Assembly (NCBI GenBank): GCA_031180725.1
Contig: JAPSLO010000003.1
Span: 418,741 to 482,740 of the forward strand
Direction of reading: 5' to 3'
Source: Roseomonas sp.
Lineage (GTDB): Bacteria > Pseudomonadota > Alphaproteobacteria > Acetobacterales > Acetobacteraceae
DNA length: 64,000 nucleotides
The position numbers were made by a program, and so were the translations under genes. Shown in pieces: positions 34,454 through 44,317 of the stretch. Position 1 is the stretch's first letter; every line of letters starts with the position of its first letter. The notes beneath the pieces were generated by a model. That model ran no database searches. It saw nothing but the letters and a program-made list of their open reading frames with translations, and was not told the DNA's origin.

Positions 34454-36658
34454 TCAGGGCGCTCCGCCTGGGTCGCGCGGGGCCAGTGGCAGGCTCTCCG
34501 GCCGTCCGGGAAGCGGCGGCGGAGGTACCCAGGGCCGCTCTCCGCGCCAGGCTCGGTCCGACACCAGAATCGGGCGCCCGGGACGCAGCCGCACGGCATG
34601 CGGGCCGCCGCGCCAGACGGTGAAGCGGTCGATCGTCGCGCCATGCGGACAGGCCGGGCGGATCGGCTCGGCAGCCAGCAGCAGATCCGCCCGGCCACAG
34701 GCCAGGGCCAGCGCCGCGGCATCCGGCGGCGCGGCATAGCGCTGGCCGCGCGGGGGCGGCGCGGTGCGCAGCAGCACCGCTTCCGGCGCACCGGGGGCGG
34801 GACGGAAGCTGCAGGCCGCCGGGGTGCAGAGGATTGCGCCGCCGGCCGCTTCACCGGCTTCCGGCAAGGCCTGCGCCGAGGCCGCGCCAAGCTGGCGCAG
34901 CACGGCATCGCGGGCAAAGGCGCTGACGCCCGGCAATTGCTGCACGAAGACACCCTGCCCGGTGCGCAGCGCGATCATCCGCCCATCGCCCGTCACCAGC
35001 AGGTCGGGGGGCGGCGTGCCCATCCCCGCGGCCAGCGCTCCCAGGACGACCGGCAGCCCCACCAGCCGCGCCCGTCCGCGCCACAAGGCCAGCCAGCAGA
35101 AGCCGAGGCTCGCCACCGCCAGCGCCGGGCCCGGCAGGGGCGGCAGGACGGGGGCGGCCTCCGGCCAGGCGGCCACCTGCCGGGCGATCCAGAGAATTGC
35201 CTCCACGCCCTGCCCCATCGCCCAGAGCGGCGCCGCATCCAGCCCCAGCGGCATCAGCAGCAGCGCAGCCATGCCGGCCGGCATCACCAGCACCGAGGTC
35301 AGCGGCACCGCCACCGCATTGGCGACCAGGCCGTAGATCTGCAGACGGCCAAAATGGTGCAGGCCATAGGGCGCCGTTGCCAGCCCGGCGAGCAGCGAGG
35401 TGAGCATCAGCCCCAGCAGGCCGAGCAGCAGCCGGCGGCGCCAGCCGCGCCATCCCTGGCCCGGCGCCAGCCGCGCCAGCGGGCCGCGCGCCGCCTCGTA
35501 CCCCGCCGCCAGGGCCAGCACGGCGCCGAAGGACATCTGGAAGGAAGGGCCGAGCAGTTCCGCCGGTGCCGCCAGCACAACCACCGCCGCAGCCAGCGCC
35601 AGCGTTCGCAAAGTAAGCGCCCGGCGGCCGCAAAGCAGTCCCAGCGTCACCAGCGTCGCCATCACCAGGCAGCGCTGCATCGGCACCTGGCTGCCGGTGA
35701 GCAGCATATAGGCGGCCCCCGCCGCCAGGCTCGCCAGCGCCGCCACAGGCTTCCCCGGCATCCGCAGCGCGAGCGCGGGTAGCAGCGCCACCAGCAGGCG
35801 CACCAGGCTGAAGACCGAGCCCATCACGATGGTCATGTGCAGGCCGGAGACGGAGAGCAGATGCGCCAGGCCGGAATCCCGCATCGCCGCCAGGTCGGCC
35901 GGCGGTATGGCGGATTGCGTGCCGGAAACCAGCGCCGCCGCGACCGCCCCCGCCCCACCCGGGATCGCCGCCTGGATGCGGGCCTCCAACCAGGTGCGGG
36001 TGCGGGCGAAGCCCCCGCCCTCGCCACCTGCTTCCACCATCACGGGCCCCAGCGCGGTGCCGGAGCCGCCGAGGCCCGAGAAATAGGCGGCGCGCTGGAA
36101 GTCCCATCCGCCCGGCACCACCGGCGGAGCGGGCGGGCGCAGCAGCGCGCGCAGCCGTACCTCATCCCCCGGCCCGATGGGCGTTGGGTCCTGCGCGCGC
36201 AGCCGGATGCGGAGATGGCGTGGCAGCGGATCGCCCCCTTGCAGGCGCGGCTCCGCCAGTGTCAGGCGGCGCCCTTCAGGCAGCGTCTCCACCGCCGCCA
36301 CCCGGCCCGTCACAATCACCGCCCCACTCGGCAGGTCGAGCGGCGGGGGCAGCCGGGCCGCGTGCCAGGCGGTGACGCCGAAGCCCAGCAGCCCGGCCGC
36401 CACCAGGCCCAGTGCCCAGCCGGCCAGTACCATCCGCTGCCCTGCCCAGGCCGCCAGCAGGGCCAGCGGCAGGAAGAGCCACAGCACCGCCGTGTCAGGC
36501 TCCTGCGGAAGCTGGAAATAGATCACCACGCCGGTGCCGAGCGCGACCACCAGCCATGGCGCGAAGCGCCCATGCTGCTGGGCGACTGCCTCCACCAGCG
36601 CGGCGCGCAGGCGCGTCGCCGGACCGGAACGCTCAGCAGGGGCGAGGACGAGGCTCAC
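34454..36658 (-). CDS. comEC: ComEC/Rec2 family competence channel protein
   Basis: This is a polytopic inner-membrane protein of about 734 residues that passes one DNA strand into the cytoplasm during natural transformation. The N-terminal soluble domain has RLRAQDPTPIGPGDEVRLRALL and WDFQRAAYF. The Competence domain has the conserved HLLSVSGLHMTIVMG and LLTGSQVPMQRC. The C terminus is a shortened soluble part, without a full metallo-beta-lactamase domain. I use a GTG at 36658; a TTG at 36694 is equally possible and neither has a good ribosome site. It diverges from gltX. Other competence genes are not in the window, so competence is not established. Confidence 0.87.
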   Translation of the reverse strand: MSLVLAPAERSGPATRLRAALVEAVAQQHGRFAPWLVVALGTGVVIYFQLPQEPDTAVLWLFLPLALLAAWAGQRMVLAGWALGLVAAGLLGFGVTAWHAARLPPPLDLPSGAVIVTGRVAAVETLPEGRRLTLAEPRLQGGDPLPRHLRIRLRAQDPTPIGPGDEVRLRALLRPPAPPVVPGGWDFQRAAYFSGLGGSGTALGPVMVEAGGEGGGFARTRTWLEARIQAAIPGGAGAVAAALVSGTQSAIPPADLAAMRDSGLAHLLSVSGLHMTIVMGSVFSLVRLLVALLPALALRMPGKPVAALASLAAGAAYMLLTGSQVPMQRCLVMATLVTLGLLCGRRALTLRTLALAAAVVVLAAPAELLGPSFQMSFGAVLALAAGYEAARGPLARLAPGQGWRGWRRRLLLGLLGLMLTSLLAGLATAPYGLHHFGRLQIYGLVANAVAVPLTSVLVMPAGMAALLLMPLGLDAAPLWAMGQGVEAILWIARQVAAWPEAAPVLPPLPGPALAVASLGFCWLALWRGRARLVGLPVVLGALAAGMGTPPPDLLVTGDGRMIALRTGQGVFVQQLPGVSAFARDAVLRQLGAASAQALPEAGEAAGGAILCTPAACSFRPAPGAPEAVLLRTAPPPRGQRYAAPPDAAALALACGRADLLLAAEPIRPACPHGATIDRFTVWRGGPHAVRLRPGRPILVSDRAWRGERPWVPPPPLPGRPESLPLAPRDPGGAP

Positions 36659-36790
36659 TCGCGCAATGGTTAATGACCGATGCCGGAAATACAACCATCA
36701 CGTCGGCTGGCGCGCCGAAGCCGCATGGCAGTTCAGTGCCCGGTGACTCTGGGCTAGGAAGCCCTGACGAAAGCCCCCTCGGGAATAGCC

Positions 36791-38188
36791 ATGTCCGTCC
36801 GCACCCGCTTCGCGCCCTCCCCCACCGGCTATCTGCACATCGGGGGCGCGCGCACGGCGCTGTTCAACTTCCTCTTTGCCCGCCGACATGGCGGCCAGTA
36901 CCTGCTGCGCATCGAGGACACGGACAGGCAGCGCTCCACGCCCGAAGCCGTGCAGCAGATCCTGGAGAGCCTGGAATGGCTGGGCCTGACGCCGGACGAG
37001 CCGCCCGTCCTCCAGTCCCAACGCGAGCCGCGCCATGTCGAGATCGCGAAGGCCCTGCTGGCAAAGGGCGCTGCCTATCTCGCTTATGACACGCCGGAGG
37101 AACTGGCGGCGATGCGCGCGGAGGCCGAGGCTCAGAAGCGGACCTTCAAATACGATGGCAGCCGCTGGATCGACATGGATCCGGCGAAGGCGCCGTCCGT
37201 CCCGCCCGCCATCCGCATCAAGGCGCCGCGCGAAGGGGAGACGGTGGTCAAGGACCTGGTGCAGGGCGAGGTGCGCGTCGCGGCCAGCGAGCTGGACGAC
37301 ATGATCATCCTGCGCTCCGACGGCACGCCCACCTATCTGCATGCGGTGGTGGTGGACGACCACGACATGGACATCACCCATGTCATCCGCGGCGACGACC
37401 ACCTGACCAACACCTTCCGCCAGTGCATGGTCTATGACGCGATGGGATGGCGGCGGCCGCATTTCGCGCATGTGCCGCTGATACATGGGCAGGATGGCGC
37501 GAAGCTGTCCAAGCGCCATGGCGCGGTCGGCGCGCTGGAATTCCGCGAGCAGGGCTTCCTGCCGGAAGCGGTCTGCAACTACCTGCTCCGCCTCGGCTGG
37601 GGCCATGGGGACACCGAGATCATCAGCCGCGAGGAGGCGATCAAGATCTTCGACATCGCCGATGTCGGCCGGGCCGCCAGCCGCATGGACTATGCCAAGC
37701 TGACGCACTTCAACGGCGTCTGGCTGCGCGCCGCCGATGACGATCGGCTGACGAAGGAAGTGCTCGCCCGCTACGCGAAGCGCGGCGTGGCCTTCGGCAC
37801 CGAAGGCGCGGTGCGCCTGCGCAGCCTGATGCCGGATCTGAAGGAGCGGGCGAAGACGCTGGAGGAGCTGGCGGGCGCCGCACTCTTTGCGGTGGCCGAT
37901 GGCGCGCCCCAGCCCGATGCGAAGGCCGCCGCCATCCTGACCCCTGAGGCGCGCGCCATGCTGGGCGATCTGGCGCAGTTCCTGGGCGACGCACCCTGGG
38001 AGCGGAAAGACCTGGAGCAATGGCTGCGCGACTATGCCGAGGTGAAGGGGCTGAAGCTGGGCCAGGTGGCGCAGCCCTTGCGCGCGGCGCTGACCGGCAG
38101 CACGCAGAGCCCGCCGATCGACGCGGTGCTGGCCGCGCTCGGCAAGTCCGAGGCGGTGGCGCGGTTGCTGGCAGCGGCCGAAGAGTGA
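36791..38188 (+). CDS. gltX: Glutamate--tRNA ligase
   Basis: This is a 465-residue class I synthetase that charges tRNA-Glu (and in many Alphaproteobacteria also tRNA-Gln). The HIGH-type motif is in FAPSPTGYLHIGGARTALFN, and the KMSKS-type loop is KLSKRHG. The middle catalytic part includes VVDDHDMDITHVIRGDDHLTN. The C-terminal anticodon-binding helical domain covers roughly the last 150 residues. It diverges from comEC with about 130 bases between. It converges with the YcjF-like gene, with 98 bases between that hold only a short palindrome. Confidence 0.97.
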   Translation: MSVRTRFAPSPTGYLHIGGARTALFNFLFARRHGGQYLLRIEDTDRQRSTPEAVQQILESLEWLGLTPDEPPVLQSQREPRHVEIAKALLAKGAAYLAYDTPEELAAMRAEAEAQKRTFKYDGSRWIDMDPAKAPSVPPAIRIKAPREGETVVKDLVQGEVRVAASELDDMIILRSDGTPTYLHAVVVDDHDMDITHVIRGDDHLTNTFRQCMVYDAMGWRRPHFAHVPLIHGQDGAKLSKRHGAVGALEFREQGFLPEAVCNYLLRLGWGHGDTEIISREEAIKIFDIADVGRAASRMDYAKLTHFNGVWLRAADDDRLTKEVLARYAKRGVAFGTEGAVRLRSLMPDLKERAKTLEELAGAALFAVADGAPQPDAKAAAILTPEARAMLGDLAQFLGDAPWERKDLEQWLRDYAEVKGLKLGQVAQPLRAALTGSTQSPPIDAVLAALGKSEAVARLLAAAEE

Positions 38189-38286
38189 GGCCGAGGGGCG
38201 GGCGCCTTGGTGTGAACTGAGGGCGTCTGCGCGCGGATGGCCTTGCGGTGGGGGGCTCCGGAGCCAGCCCGGTGCCCCTTTCCCGC

Positions 38287-39162
38287 TCAGCGCGGCGGGA
38301 TGATCCGGCAGGCGCGGGCCGCGGCGCGGGCCAGCATCAGCATGCGCCGCGCGGCGACTGCCCCCTTCCCGGCCTCGCCGGCCACCTTCTCCAGCAGCGG
38401 GTTGGTCACGATCGCCCGGGTGGCGGCATCGATGGCGACGTCTGCTGCGGCGACGGCGCCGGCCTCGAAGACCGCGCGGCGCAGCAGCGCGACAGTGCCG
38501 GCAAGACCAGGGCGCAGCCCATGGATTGCCGCGACTTCCCGCACCAGGCGCAGGCCGCGCCAGACGAAGAAGACAGCATCCAGCGCCGGAGAGGGCACGA
38601 CGGCGGTGGCGGCGAAGGCCTGAGTCGCGGCGGCGCGGCCGGCGGCAGTGCTGGCGCGGTCGAGCTCCGCCAGCGGCCCCGCCTCCAGCAGGCCGATCAT
38701 GGAATCGAGGTCATTGGCGCCGCGCAGTGCCGGCAGCAGTGGCTGGGCGGCGGGGGTGCGGGCTGCCCAGGCCAGCGCCTGTTCCCGCGCCGCCACATAG
38801 TCACCGCGCGCAAAGGCAGCACGTGCACGGTCCACCGCGGCAAGGGTCCAGAGGCCGCGCAGCTCCCGCAGGAAGGCCCAGGCGACCAGGCCGTAGCCCA
38901 GCAGCACCACGGCGAGCGTTACCCAACCAAGCCACGTGGCCCGGGCGAACTGGTCGGCGACGAAATTGGCGGCGTCGAGGGCCGAAAGCCCGATGCCCAG
39001 CACCGCCAGCCCGCTGGCGGCCAGCGTCAGCGCCGACCAGCGCCGCTGCGGGCGGGGCGGGGCCAGGGGCTCCACCGCTTCCTCCCAGCCGAAATCCAGC
39101 CGTGGCGCGGGGCTGGCCGCCTCCTCGGTGATGATGCGGGGACCGCGAGGCGTCTCGCTCAC
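38287..39162 (-). CDS. YcjF/TIGR01620-like membrane protein
   Basis: This is a 291-residue inner-membrane protein resembling E. coli YcjF. After an N-terminal disordered stretch there are two transmembrane segments (about residues 43-65 and 78-100). The C-terminal helical part includes ATRAIVTNPLLEKVAGEAGKGAVAARRML, which matches the DUF697-like end. It starts with GTG, overlapping the stop of the YcjX-like gene by four bases. YcjX and YcjF are usually adjacent and stress-linked (psp regulon in enterobacteria); their role is unknown. Confidence 0.85.
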   Translation of the reverse strand: MSETPRGPRIITEEAASPAPRLDFGWEEAVEPLAPPRPQRRWSALTLAASGLAVLGIGLSALDAANFVADQFARATWLGWVTLAVVLLGYGLVAWAFLRELRGLWTLAAVDRARAAFARGDYVAAREQALAWAARTPAAQPLLPALRGANDLDSMIGLLEAGPLAELDRASTAAGRAAATQAFAATAVVPSPALDAVFFVWRGLRLVREVAAIHGLRPGLAGTVALLRRAVFEAGAVAAADVAIDAATRAIVTNPLLEKVAGEAGKGAVAARRMLMLARAAARACRIIPPR

Positions 39163-40559
39163 AGCAGATCCCCGATCAGGGCCGCAACCAGCCCGTCGAG
39201 ATTCAGATGCGGAATGCCGGCGCGGCCCTCGGCATCCAGGCGGGGGGGCTGGAAGACCGGCATCTCGAAGAAGGCGTGCTGCCAGAATCCGGCATCGGGA
39301 CGGCGCAGCGGGACCTCGCCCGGATAGACCTTGGCGCTGCGGCCGTCTTCCAGCAGCACGCCGCGCACCGCGGCAACAGGCCGGCCTTCCAGCGTCGCGA
39401 CATCATCCTCCGTGCAGCGCATGGCGGCGATGGCATGGACCGAGGTGGCGGTGTCCAGCGGGCCCGCCGGGTCGCGCCCGACCAGATCGCCCAGCAGGCC
39501 GATCAGCGCCTCTCGCGCCCGGGCGGGGACATGATCGGCCTTGGTGGCGGCGAAGGCCACGCGGCGCACGCCCTGCCCCGTCAGCAGGTCGAACAGGCCG
39601 AGCCCGCCGCGCAGGCTGCCGGCGACCGCGGCGAGGGCCTCGGCCGTGTCGTCAAAGGCCTCCTCCCCGGCATGCAGGGCGCCCAGGGTGTCCACCAGCA
39701 CCGCCTGGCGGTGGAAGCGGCGGAAGAAGGGGTCGAAGAAGCCGCTGCGCTGATCGGCGAGGTAAGCCGCATGGCGGCGGGCCATCAGATCCGCCAGGTC
39801 GCCGGCATGGTGGTCCGGCAGGGGGAAGAACCACAGCAGCGGCGCCTCTCCCCGTGGGCCGGGATTCAGTGCGCGGCCCGGCTGCAGGAAACGGAAGCCC
39901 AGCTTATCGCGGCAGGTGCGCAGCGCGTCGCGGTAGAGCGAGAAACCCTGGCGGGCGAGGGACTCCTCCGCCGGCGCGTTGGCCGGCAGGGCATCCACGA
40001 AAGCGAGGAAGGCACCAGCGGCTTCCGCCCTCCGGCCCCGGCGCAGCCGCGCCAGCGTCTCCCGCGACCAGTCGGCATAGCCCTGGCCCAGCATGGGCAA
40101 GTCCAGCAGCCATTCGCCGGGATAGTCCAGCAATTCCAGCGTCACCTGGCGCGGCCCGGTGAAGGCCGCGCGCGCCTGCCCGAGGAGCGAGCGCGGATCC
40201 AGCTCCAGCGCGATCTCCAGCGTCGCCAGGTCCTCGGTGCGCTCAGGCCAGCGGGGCGGGTCGGCGGCCAGCGCCTGTAGATGGCCGATGGCATCGAAGC
40301 GGGGCGTGGACTGGGTCTCGGCCGGCACCAGGCGTGCCGCGCGCAGCCGCCCCCCGGCGGCGGCTTCCAGCGCCGGCAGGGTGCGGGCGCCGCGGCCGGC
40401 CGCCAGCAGGTTGGCGACCAGCGAGGTGAGGAACACCGTCTTGCCGGCCCGCGAGAGGCCGGTAACGGCCAGCCGCACCCTTTCCCGCCCCGCCAGCGCG
40501 CGCGTCAGCTCGCCGAGGCCGGCCAGCGCGTCATCCAGGGGGCTGAAGAGACCGGACAT
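39159..40559 (-). CDS. YcjX-like P-loop ATPase/GTPase
   Basis: This is a 466-residue cytoplasmic nucleotide-binding protein of the YcjX (DUF463) family. The Walker A is GLSRAGKT (residues 34-41) in VTGLSRAGKTVFLTSLVANLL. A DYPGEWLLDLPML segment and a later FAATKADHVP segment provide Walker B and base-recognition-like motifs. It is translationally coupled with the YcjF-like gene. The two are read after gloA on the same strand, separated from it by 60 bases. The function of the family is unknown. Confidence 0.9.
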   Translation of the reverse strand: MSGLFSPLDDALAGLGELTRALAGRERVRLAVTGLSRAGKTVFLTSLVANLLAAGRGARTLPALEAAAGGRLRAARLVPAETQSTPRFDAIGHLQALAADPPRWPERTEDLATLEIALELDPRSLLGQARAAFTGPRQVTLELLDYPGEWLLDLPMLGQGYADWSRETLARLRRGRRAEAAGAFLAFVDALPANAPAEESLARQGFSLYRDALRTCRDKLGFRFLQPGRALNPGPRGEAPLLWFFPLPDHHAGDLADLMARRHAAYLADQRSGFFDPFFRRFHRQAVLVDTLGALHAGEEAFDDTAEALAAVAGSLRGGLGLFDLLTGQGVRRVAFAATKADHVPARAREALIGLLGDLVGRDPAGPLDTATSVHAIAAMRCTEDDVATLEGRPVAAVRGVLLEDGRSAKVYPGEVPLRRPDAGFWQHAFFEMPVFQPPRLDAEGRAGIPHLNLDGLVAALIGDLL

Positions 40560-40619
40560 GGGCCGGATATGGGGCCGCCGTGGCGGTCCCCTACCCCTTG
40601 GCCGTGGGACCGCGGGGTG

Positions 40620-41015
40620 TCAGCTCCGCTCGATCAGCTCGATCTTGTAGCCGTCGGGGTCTTCCACGAAGGCGATCACGGTGGTGCCGAACTTCACCGG
40701 GCCGGGTTCGCGCGTCACCTTGCCGCCGCCGGCGCGCACCTTCTCGCAGGCCGCCTTCACGTCCGGCACGCCGACCGCGAGATGGCCGAAGGCATTGCCC
40801 AGCTCGTACTTCTCAACGCCGTAGTTGTAGGTCAGCTCGATCTCGCCCTGGCCTTCGGCATTGCCCGTGCCGTAGCCCAGGAAGGCGAGTGTGTATTTGC
40901 CATCCGGCACGTCGCGCCGGCGCAGTTCCTTCATGCCCAGAAGCTCGGTGTAGAACTTCACGCTGCGGTCGAGGTCGCCGACCCGGATCATGGTGTGCAG
41001 GAACTTGCCGCTCAT
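40620..41015 (-). CDS. gloA: Lactoylglutathione lyase (glyoxalase I)
   Basis: This is a 131-residue metalloenzyme that converts the methylglyoxal-glutathione adduct to S-lactoylglutathione. The canonical opening [29 protein letters not shown] is split here as one vicinal-oxygen-chelate repeat. Metal-site residues appear in [23 protein letters not shown] and GYKIELIE. Its ATG overlaps the lpxI stop by four bases, so it is translated at the end of the lipid A operon. The gene normally found here in many Alphaproteobacteria is lpxB. Confidence 0.95.
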   Translation of the reverse strand: MSGKFLHTMIRVGDLDRSVKFYTELLGMKELRRRDVPDGKYTLAFLGYGTGNAEGQGEIELTYNYGVEKYELGNAFGHLAVGVPDVKAACEKVRAGGGKVTREPGPVKFGTTVIAFVEDPDGYKIELIERS

Positions 41016-41896
41016 GGTTCGATCCTCTCCCTGGCCAGATACGCGTCGGGCCGGATGGCGAGGATGAAGAGCCCCGCCGCCTCGGCCAATGCCACCGTCT
41101 CCGCGCGGTCCACCACCAGCGTACCGCTGTGGTCCGCCCGCGCCTCGATCGCGATGCCGGCGAGCCCGGCGGCAGCCGCGTGGCGCACAGTGTCCGGCCC
41201 AATGGTGGGCAGGTCGATCTGCCGTGCCTGCTGCGGCTTCACCAGCTTCACCAGCACCCCGCCGGGCCCTTCGCGCCGCAGCGCACCGCAGCGCGCCAGC
41301 ATGGCGTCGGTTCCCTCGATGCCTTCCATGGCCAGCACCAGACCCTGCTGCACCACGCAGCCCTGGCCGACATCGGCCTCGCCCAGCTTACGGGTGACCA
41401 CGATGCCGCGGGCGATGTCGGCGCGCGCAATCTCATCCGGGCCGCGCGTGGTGAGCAGGCCTTCCTCCACCAGCATGTCCCCCAGTACATCAGTGGGAGA
41501 GATCGGGTTGAAGCCCTCCTCCCGCACCACGCGCAGGATGGCGGAGAGCAGGCCGTCATCGCCGCCGAACAGCGCGGCGCGGCCGATGCGGCCCACTAGG
41601 CGCAGCCCTTCCCCATCCAGCCGAAGGCTCAGCAGCGAGGGGCGGGTGACGCGGCCGGCCATCACCAGGTCCCGCGCGCCGCGCCGCCGGAAGGTATCCA
41701 GCAGCCGGCCGACCTGGCCGATCTGCACCACGACAGGATCGTAGCGGGCGAATTCGGCCGGATCGGCGAAGCCCTCGATCAGCACGCAGGCCACGCCACG
41801 GCCGCTTTTCGTCGCGGCATCGGCGATCCGCAGGGGAATGAGACCCTTGCCGGCCACCAGGCCGATCGGCCCGCGGGAATCGCGCGCCAGCGTCAC
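41012..41896 (-). CDS. lpxI: UDP-2,3-diacylglucosamine diphosphatase LpxI
   Basis: This is a 294-residue LpxI (DUF1009) enzyme hydrolysing UDP-2,3-diacylglucosamine to lipid X, replacing LpxH in many Alphaproteobacteria. Visible family segments are [51 protein letters not shown] and [20 protein letters not shown] with [17 protein letters not shown]. The start is GTG at 41896, overlapping the lpxA stop (GTGA). It fills the lipid A step between LpxA/LpxD and LpxB. The next gene is gloA; lpxB is not here. Confidence 0.94.
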   Translation of the reverse strand: MTLARDSRGPIGLVAGKGLIPLRIADAATKSGRGVACVLIEGFADPAEFARYDPVVVQIGQVGRLLDTFRRRGARDLVMAGRVTRPSLLSLRLDGEGLRLVGRIGRAALFGGDDGLLSAILRVVREEGFNPISPTDVLGDMLVEEGLLTTRGPDEIARADIARGIVVTRKLGEADVGQGCVVQQGLVLAMEGIEGTDAMLARCGALRREGPGGVLVKLVKPQQARQIDLPTIGPDTVRHAAAAGLAGIAIEARADHSGTLVVDRAETVALAEAAGLFILAIRPDAYLARERIEP

Positions 41897-42741
41897 TCGA
41901 TCTCGTCCTCCCACACGCCACGGCCGAAGGGCACGAGCCCATGGCGGCCGCGATCGCGCACGAAGTCCAGGATCTCCGCCACCAGCGGATCGCCGGAAAA
42001 GGCGGCGGCGACCGCCTCGACCTGATCCTCTGGCCGGCCGACGCGGTAGAGCTCGTGCACGGCGCGGGCAACCGCAACCACCTGGTCGCGCGACAGCCCG
42101 GCGCGGCGGCGCAGGCCAATGGTGTTGAGGCCGGCGAGCTTGGCGCGGTAGCCCTTCACGCGGCCGAAGGGCACGACGTTCTTCTCCACGCCGGACATGC
42201 CGGCGACCAGCGCCATGCGCCCGATGCGGACGAATTGCTGGATGGCGGCGCCGCCCTGGATCACCGCGTGGTCGCCGATCTGTACATGGCCGGCGAGCAT
42301 CACGTTGTTCACCAGGATCACGCCATCCCCCAGCGAGCAGTCATGCCCGACATGGGCCACGCACATGATGAGGCAATCCGCGCCGATGCGCGTCCAGCCA
42401 TCCCCGCCGACGCTGCCACGATGGATGGTGGCGTGCTCGCGCACCTGGGTGCGAGGCCCGATCGACACCCCGGTGGGCTCGCCCTTGTACTTCAAGTCCT
42501 GCGGCGGCAGGCCGATGGTGGCGAAGGGCGAGACGCGAACACCCGCGCCGAGCGTCACCCGCCCGTCCAGCACGACATGCGCGACCAGTTCCACGCCCTC
42601 GCCCAGCACCGCCTCGGGCCCGACCACGCAGCCCGGGCCGATGCGGCAGCCGGCCGCGATGCGCGCGCCGGCGGCGACATGCGCAGCCGGATGAATGAAG
42701 GCGCCCGACGAGATGCCGGTGCCGGGAAGGAGGTGGTCCAA
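41893..42741 (-). CDS. lpxA: Acyl-ACP--UDP-N-acetylglucosamine O-acyltransferase
   Basis: This is a 282-residue left-handed beta-helix acyltransferase for the first step of lipid A synthesis. Hexapeptide repeats begin at FIHPAAHVAAGARIAAG. The catalytic histidine lies in CVAHVGHDCSLGDG, and a C-terminal helical domain follows GLRRRAGLSRDQV. The start is TTG at 42741, preceded by TAAGGCG six bases away and eight bases after the fabZ stop; I see no better ATG nearby. It is about 20 residues longer than the E. coli enzyme, mostly in the C-terminal helical part. Confidence 0.95.
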   Translation of the reverse strand: MDHLLPGTGISSGAFIHPAAHVAAGARIAAGCRIGPGCVVGPEAVLGEGVELVAHVVLDGRVTLGAGVRVSPFATIGLPPQDLKYKGEPTGVSIGPRTQVREHATIHRGSVGGDGWTRIGADCLIMCVAHVGHDCSLGDGVILVNNVMLAGHVQIGDHAVIQGGAAIQQFVRIGRMALVAGMSGVEKNVVPFGRVKGYRAKLAGLNTIGLRRRAGLSRDQVVAVARAVHELYRVGRPEDQVEAVAAAFSGDPLVAEILDFVRDRGRHGLVPFGRGVWEDEIE

Positions 42742-42749
42742 GGTGCGCC

Positions 42750-43232
42750 TTACTTGTCGAGGATCATGGCAGCGTAGGTGGCCTCGGCCACGACCTTGCC
42801 GTCCACCTTCGCCTCCGCGGCGAACTTCCAGATATTGCCGCGCTGCCGTTCCTTGCGGACATGCACGCGCATCTGGTCACCGGGCACCACGGGCTTGCGG
42901 AACTTCGCGCCGTCCACGGTCATGAAATAGACCAGCTTGCCCTGGGCGCTGGGGCCGAGCGTTTCCACCACCAGCACCGCCGCGGTCTGGGCCATGCTCT
43001 CGATGATGAGCACGCCGGGCAGCACGGGATGGGCCGGGAAATGGCCCTGGAAGAAGGCTTCGTTGATCGAGACATTCTTGATGCCCACGGCCGAGACATC
43101 GGGCACGATGTCCACGACGCGGTCCACCAGCAGGAAGGGATAGCGGTGCGGGATCGCCTGCATGATGCGGGCGATGTCGTACGTGCCGACGGTGCCCTGC
43201 GCGGTCTCAGCGCTGTCAGCGGTGGCGTCCAT
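42750..43232 (-). CDS. fabZ: 3-hydroxyacyl-ACP dehydratase FabZ
   Basis: This is a 160-residue hotdog-fold dehydratase of type II fatty acid synthesis. The active-site His is in QAIPHRYPFLLVDRV and the Glu in PVLPGVLIIESMAQTAAVL, with GHFPAHPVLPG linking them. The ATG at 43232 follows GGGAGGA by a few bases; the frame upstream lies in lpxD. It controls the balance between unsaturated acyl chains and hydroxyacyl-ACP used by LpxA and LpxD, its neighbours on both sides. Confidence 0.97.
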   Translation of the reverse strand: MDATADSAETAQGTVGTYDIARIMQAIPHRYPFLLVDRVVDIVPDVSAVGIKNVSINEAFFQGHFPAHPVLPGVLIIESMAQTAAVLVVETLGPSAQGKLVYFMTVDGAKFRKPVVPGDQMRVHVRKERQRGNIWKFAAEAKVDGKVVAEATYAAMILDK

Positions 43233-43266
43233 GGTCCTCCCTTCCGATCCGGCCGGGCCCCTGCCC

Positions 43267-44307
43267 TCAGCCGCGATCCGAGTCCGTGCCGGCGCGCTTC
43301 TGGCCGAGCTTGCGCAGCGCGGCGAAGGCGCGCAGCGTCTCGCGCGCGGGCCAGGCGGGGCTGCCGACCACGTCGGCCCCGGCCGGCACATCGTTCATCA
43401 CACCCGCCTGCGCGCCGACCCGAGCCCGGTCGCCCAGGCTCAGGTGGCCCGCCACGCCGCTCTGGCCGGCAAGCTGCACGCCATGTCCCAGGGTGACGGA
43501 GCCGGCGACGCCGACCTGCGCCACGATGACGCAGCCGCAGCCGGTGCGGACGTTGTGCGCGATCTGCACCAGGTTGTCGAGGCGGGTGCCCGCCCCAAGG
43601 ACAGTGTCGCCCTGGCTGCCCCGGTCGACGCAGGAATTGGCGCCCACCTCCACGAAATCCTCAAGGATCACGCGGCCAAGCTGGGGCATGGTCTCGAACC
43701 GGCCTTCCGGCGTCACGGCGAAGCCGAAACCTTCCTGGCCGATGCGCACGCCCGGATGCAGCACCACGAAGCGCCCGGCAATGCAATGGCTGACAGAGGC
43801 ATGGGCCATCACGCGGCACCCCTCGCCCAGCACGACCCCGTCGCCGATCACGGCATGAGGGCCGATCACGCAATCCGAGCCGATTTCCGCCCCGGCACCG
43901 ATGACGGCGAGCGGACCGATTTCGGTTCCGGCCCCAATCACTGCGCTGGGGTCCACCACCGCGCTGGGATGGATGCCCGGGCGCGGCGCGGGGCGCGGGT
44001 ACAGCCGCGCGGCAATGCGCGCGAAGCCGAGATAGGGCTGCTTGGTGATTATGGCGGCGCAGCTTTCCGGCACGCGGTTCGCGAAATCCGGCGGCAGCAC
44101 CACCGCGCCCGCCCGCGTGGCGGCGAGCTGGCTTGCATAGCGCCGGTTGTCCAGAAATGAGATCTCAGCCTTGCCGGCGGCGTCCAGCGGGCCGACCCCG
44201 GTGACCAGGCGCGCGGCGTCACCGCGTAGCTCGCCGCCGGCGATCGCCGCCGCCTCGCCGAGGGTCAGCGGCCCGGCGAGAGGGTGGAAGCGGGGATCGG
44301 CGGCCAC
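43267..44307 (-). CDS. lpxD: UDP-3-O-acylglucosamine N-acyltransferase
   Basis: This is a 346-residue enzyme adding the N-linked hydroxyacyl chain in lipid A synthesis. An N-terminal uridine-binding domain (residues 1-105, with [15 protein letters not shown]) precedes a left-handed beta-helix of hexapeptide repeats. The catalytic His is likely that of [12 protein letters not shown]. The start is GTG at 44307, with GAGGGCGG upstream and only ten bases after the skp-like stop. The frame upstream, to 44406, is antisense-like. It precedes fabZ by 34 bases. Confidence 0.95.
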   Translation of the reverse strand: MAADPRFHPLAGPLTLGEAAAIAGGELRGDAARLVTGVGPLDAAGKAEISFLDNRRYASQLAATRAGAVVLPPDFANRVPESCAAIITKQPYLGFARIAARLYPRPAPRPGIHPSAVVDPSAVIGAGTEIGPLAVIGAGAEIGSDCVIGPHAVIGDGVVLGEGCRVMAHASVSHCIAGRFVVLHPGVRIGQEGFGFAVTPEGRFETMPQLGRVILEDFVEVGANSCVDRGSQGDTVLGAGTRLDNLVQIAHNVRTGCGCVIVAQVGVAGSVTLGHGVQLAGQSGVAGHLSLGDRARVGAQAGVMNDVPAGADVVGSPAWPARETLRAFAALRKLGQKRAGTDSDRG

Positions 44308-44317
44308 GCCACCGCCC

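Noticed and set aside
38189..38286. GGCTCCGGAGCC palindrome between gltX and the ycjF-like gene
   Set aside because: It is a single copy, has no T-run and is common in such GC-rich DNA, so it is too weak to call a terminator.
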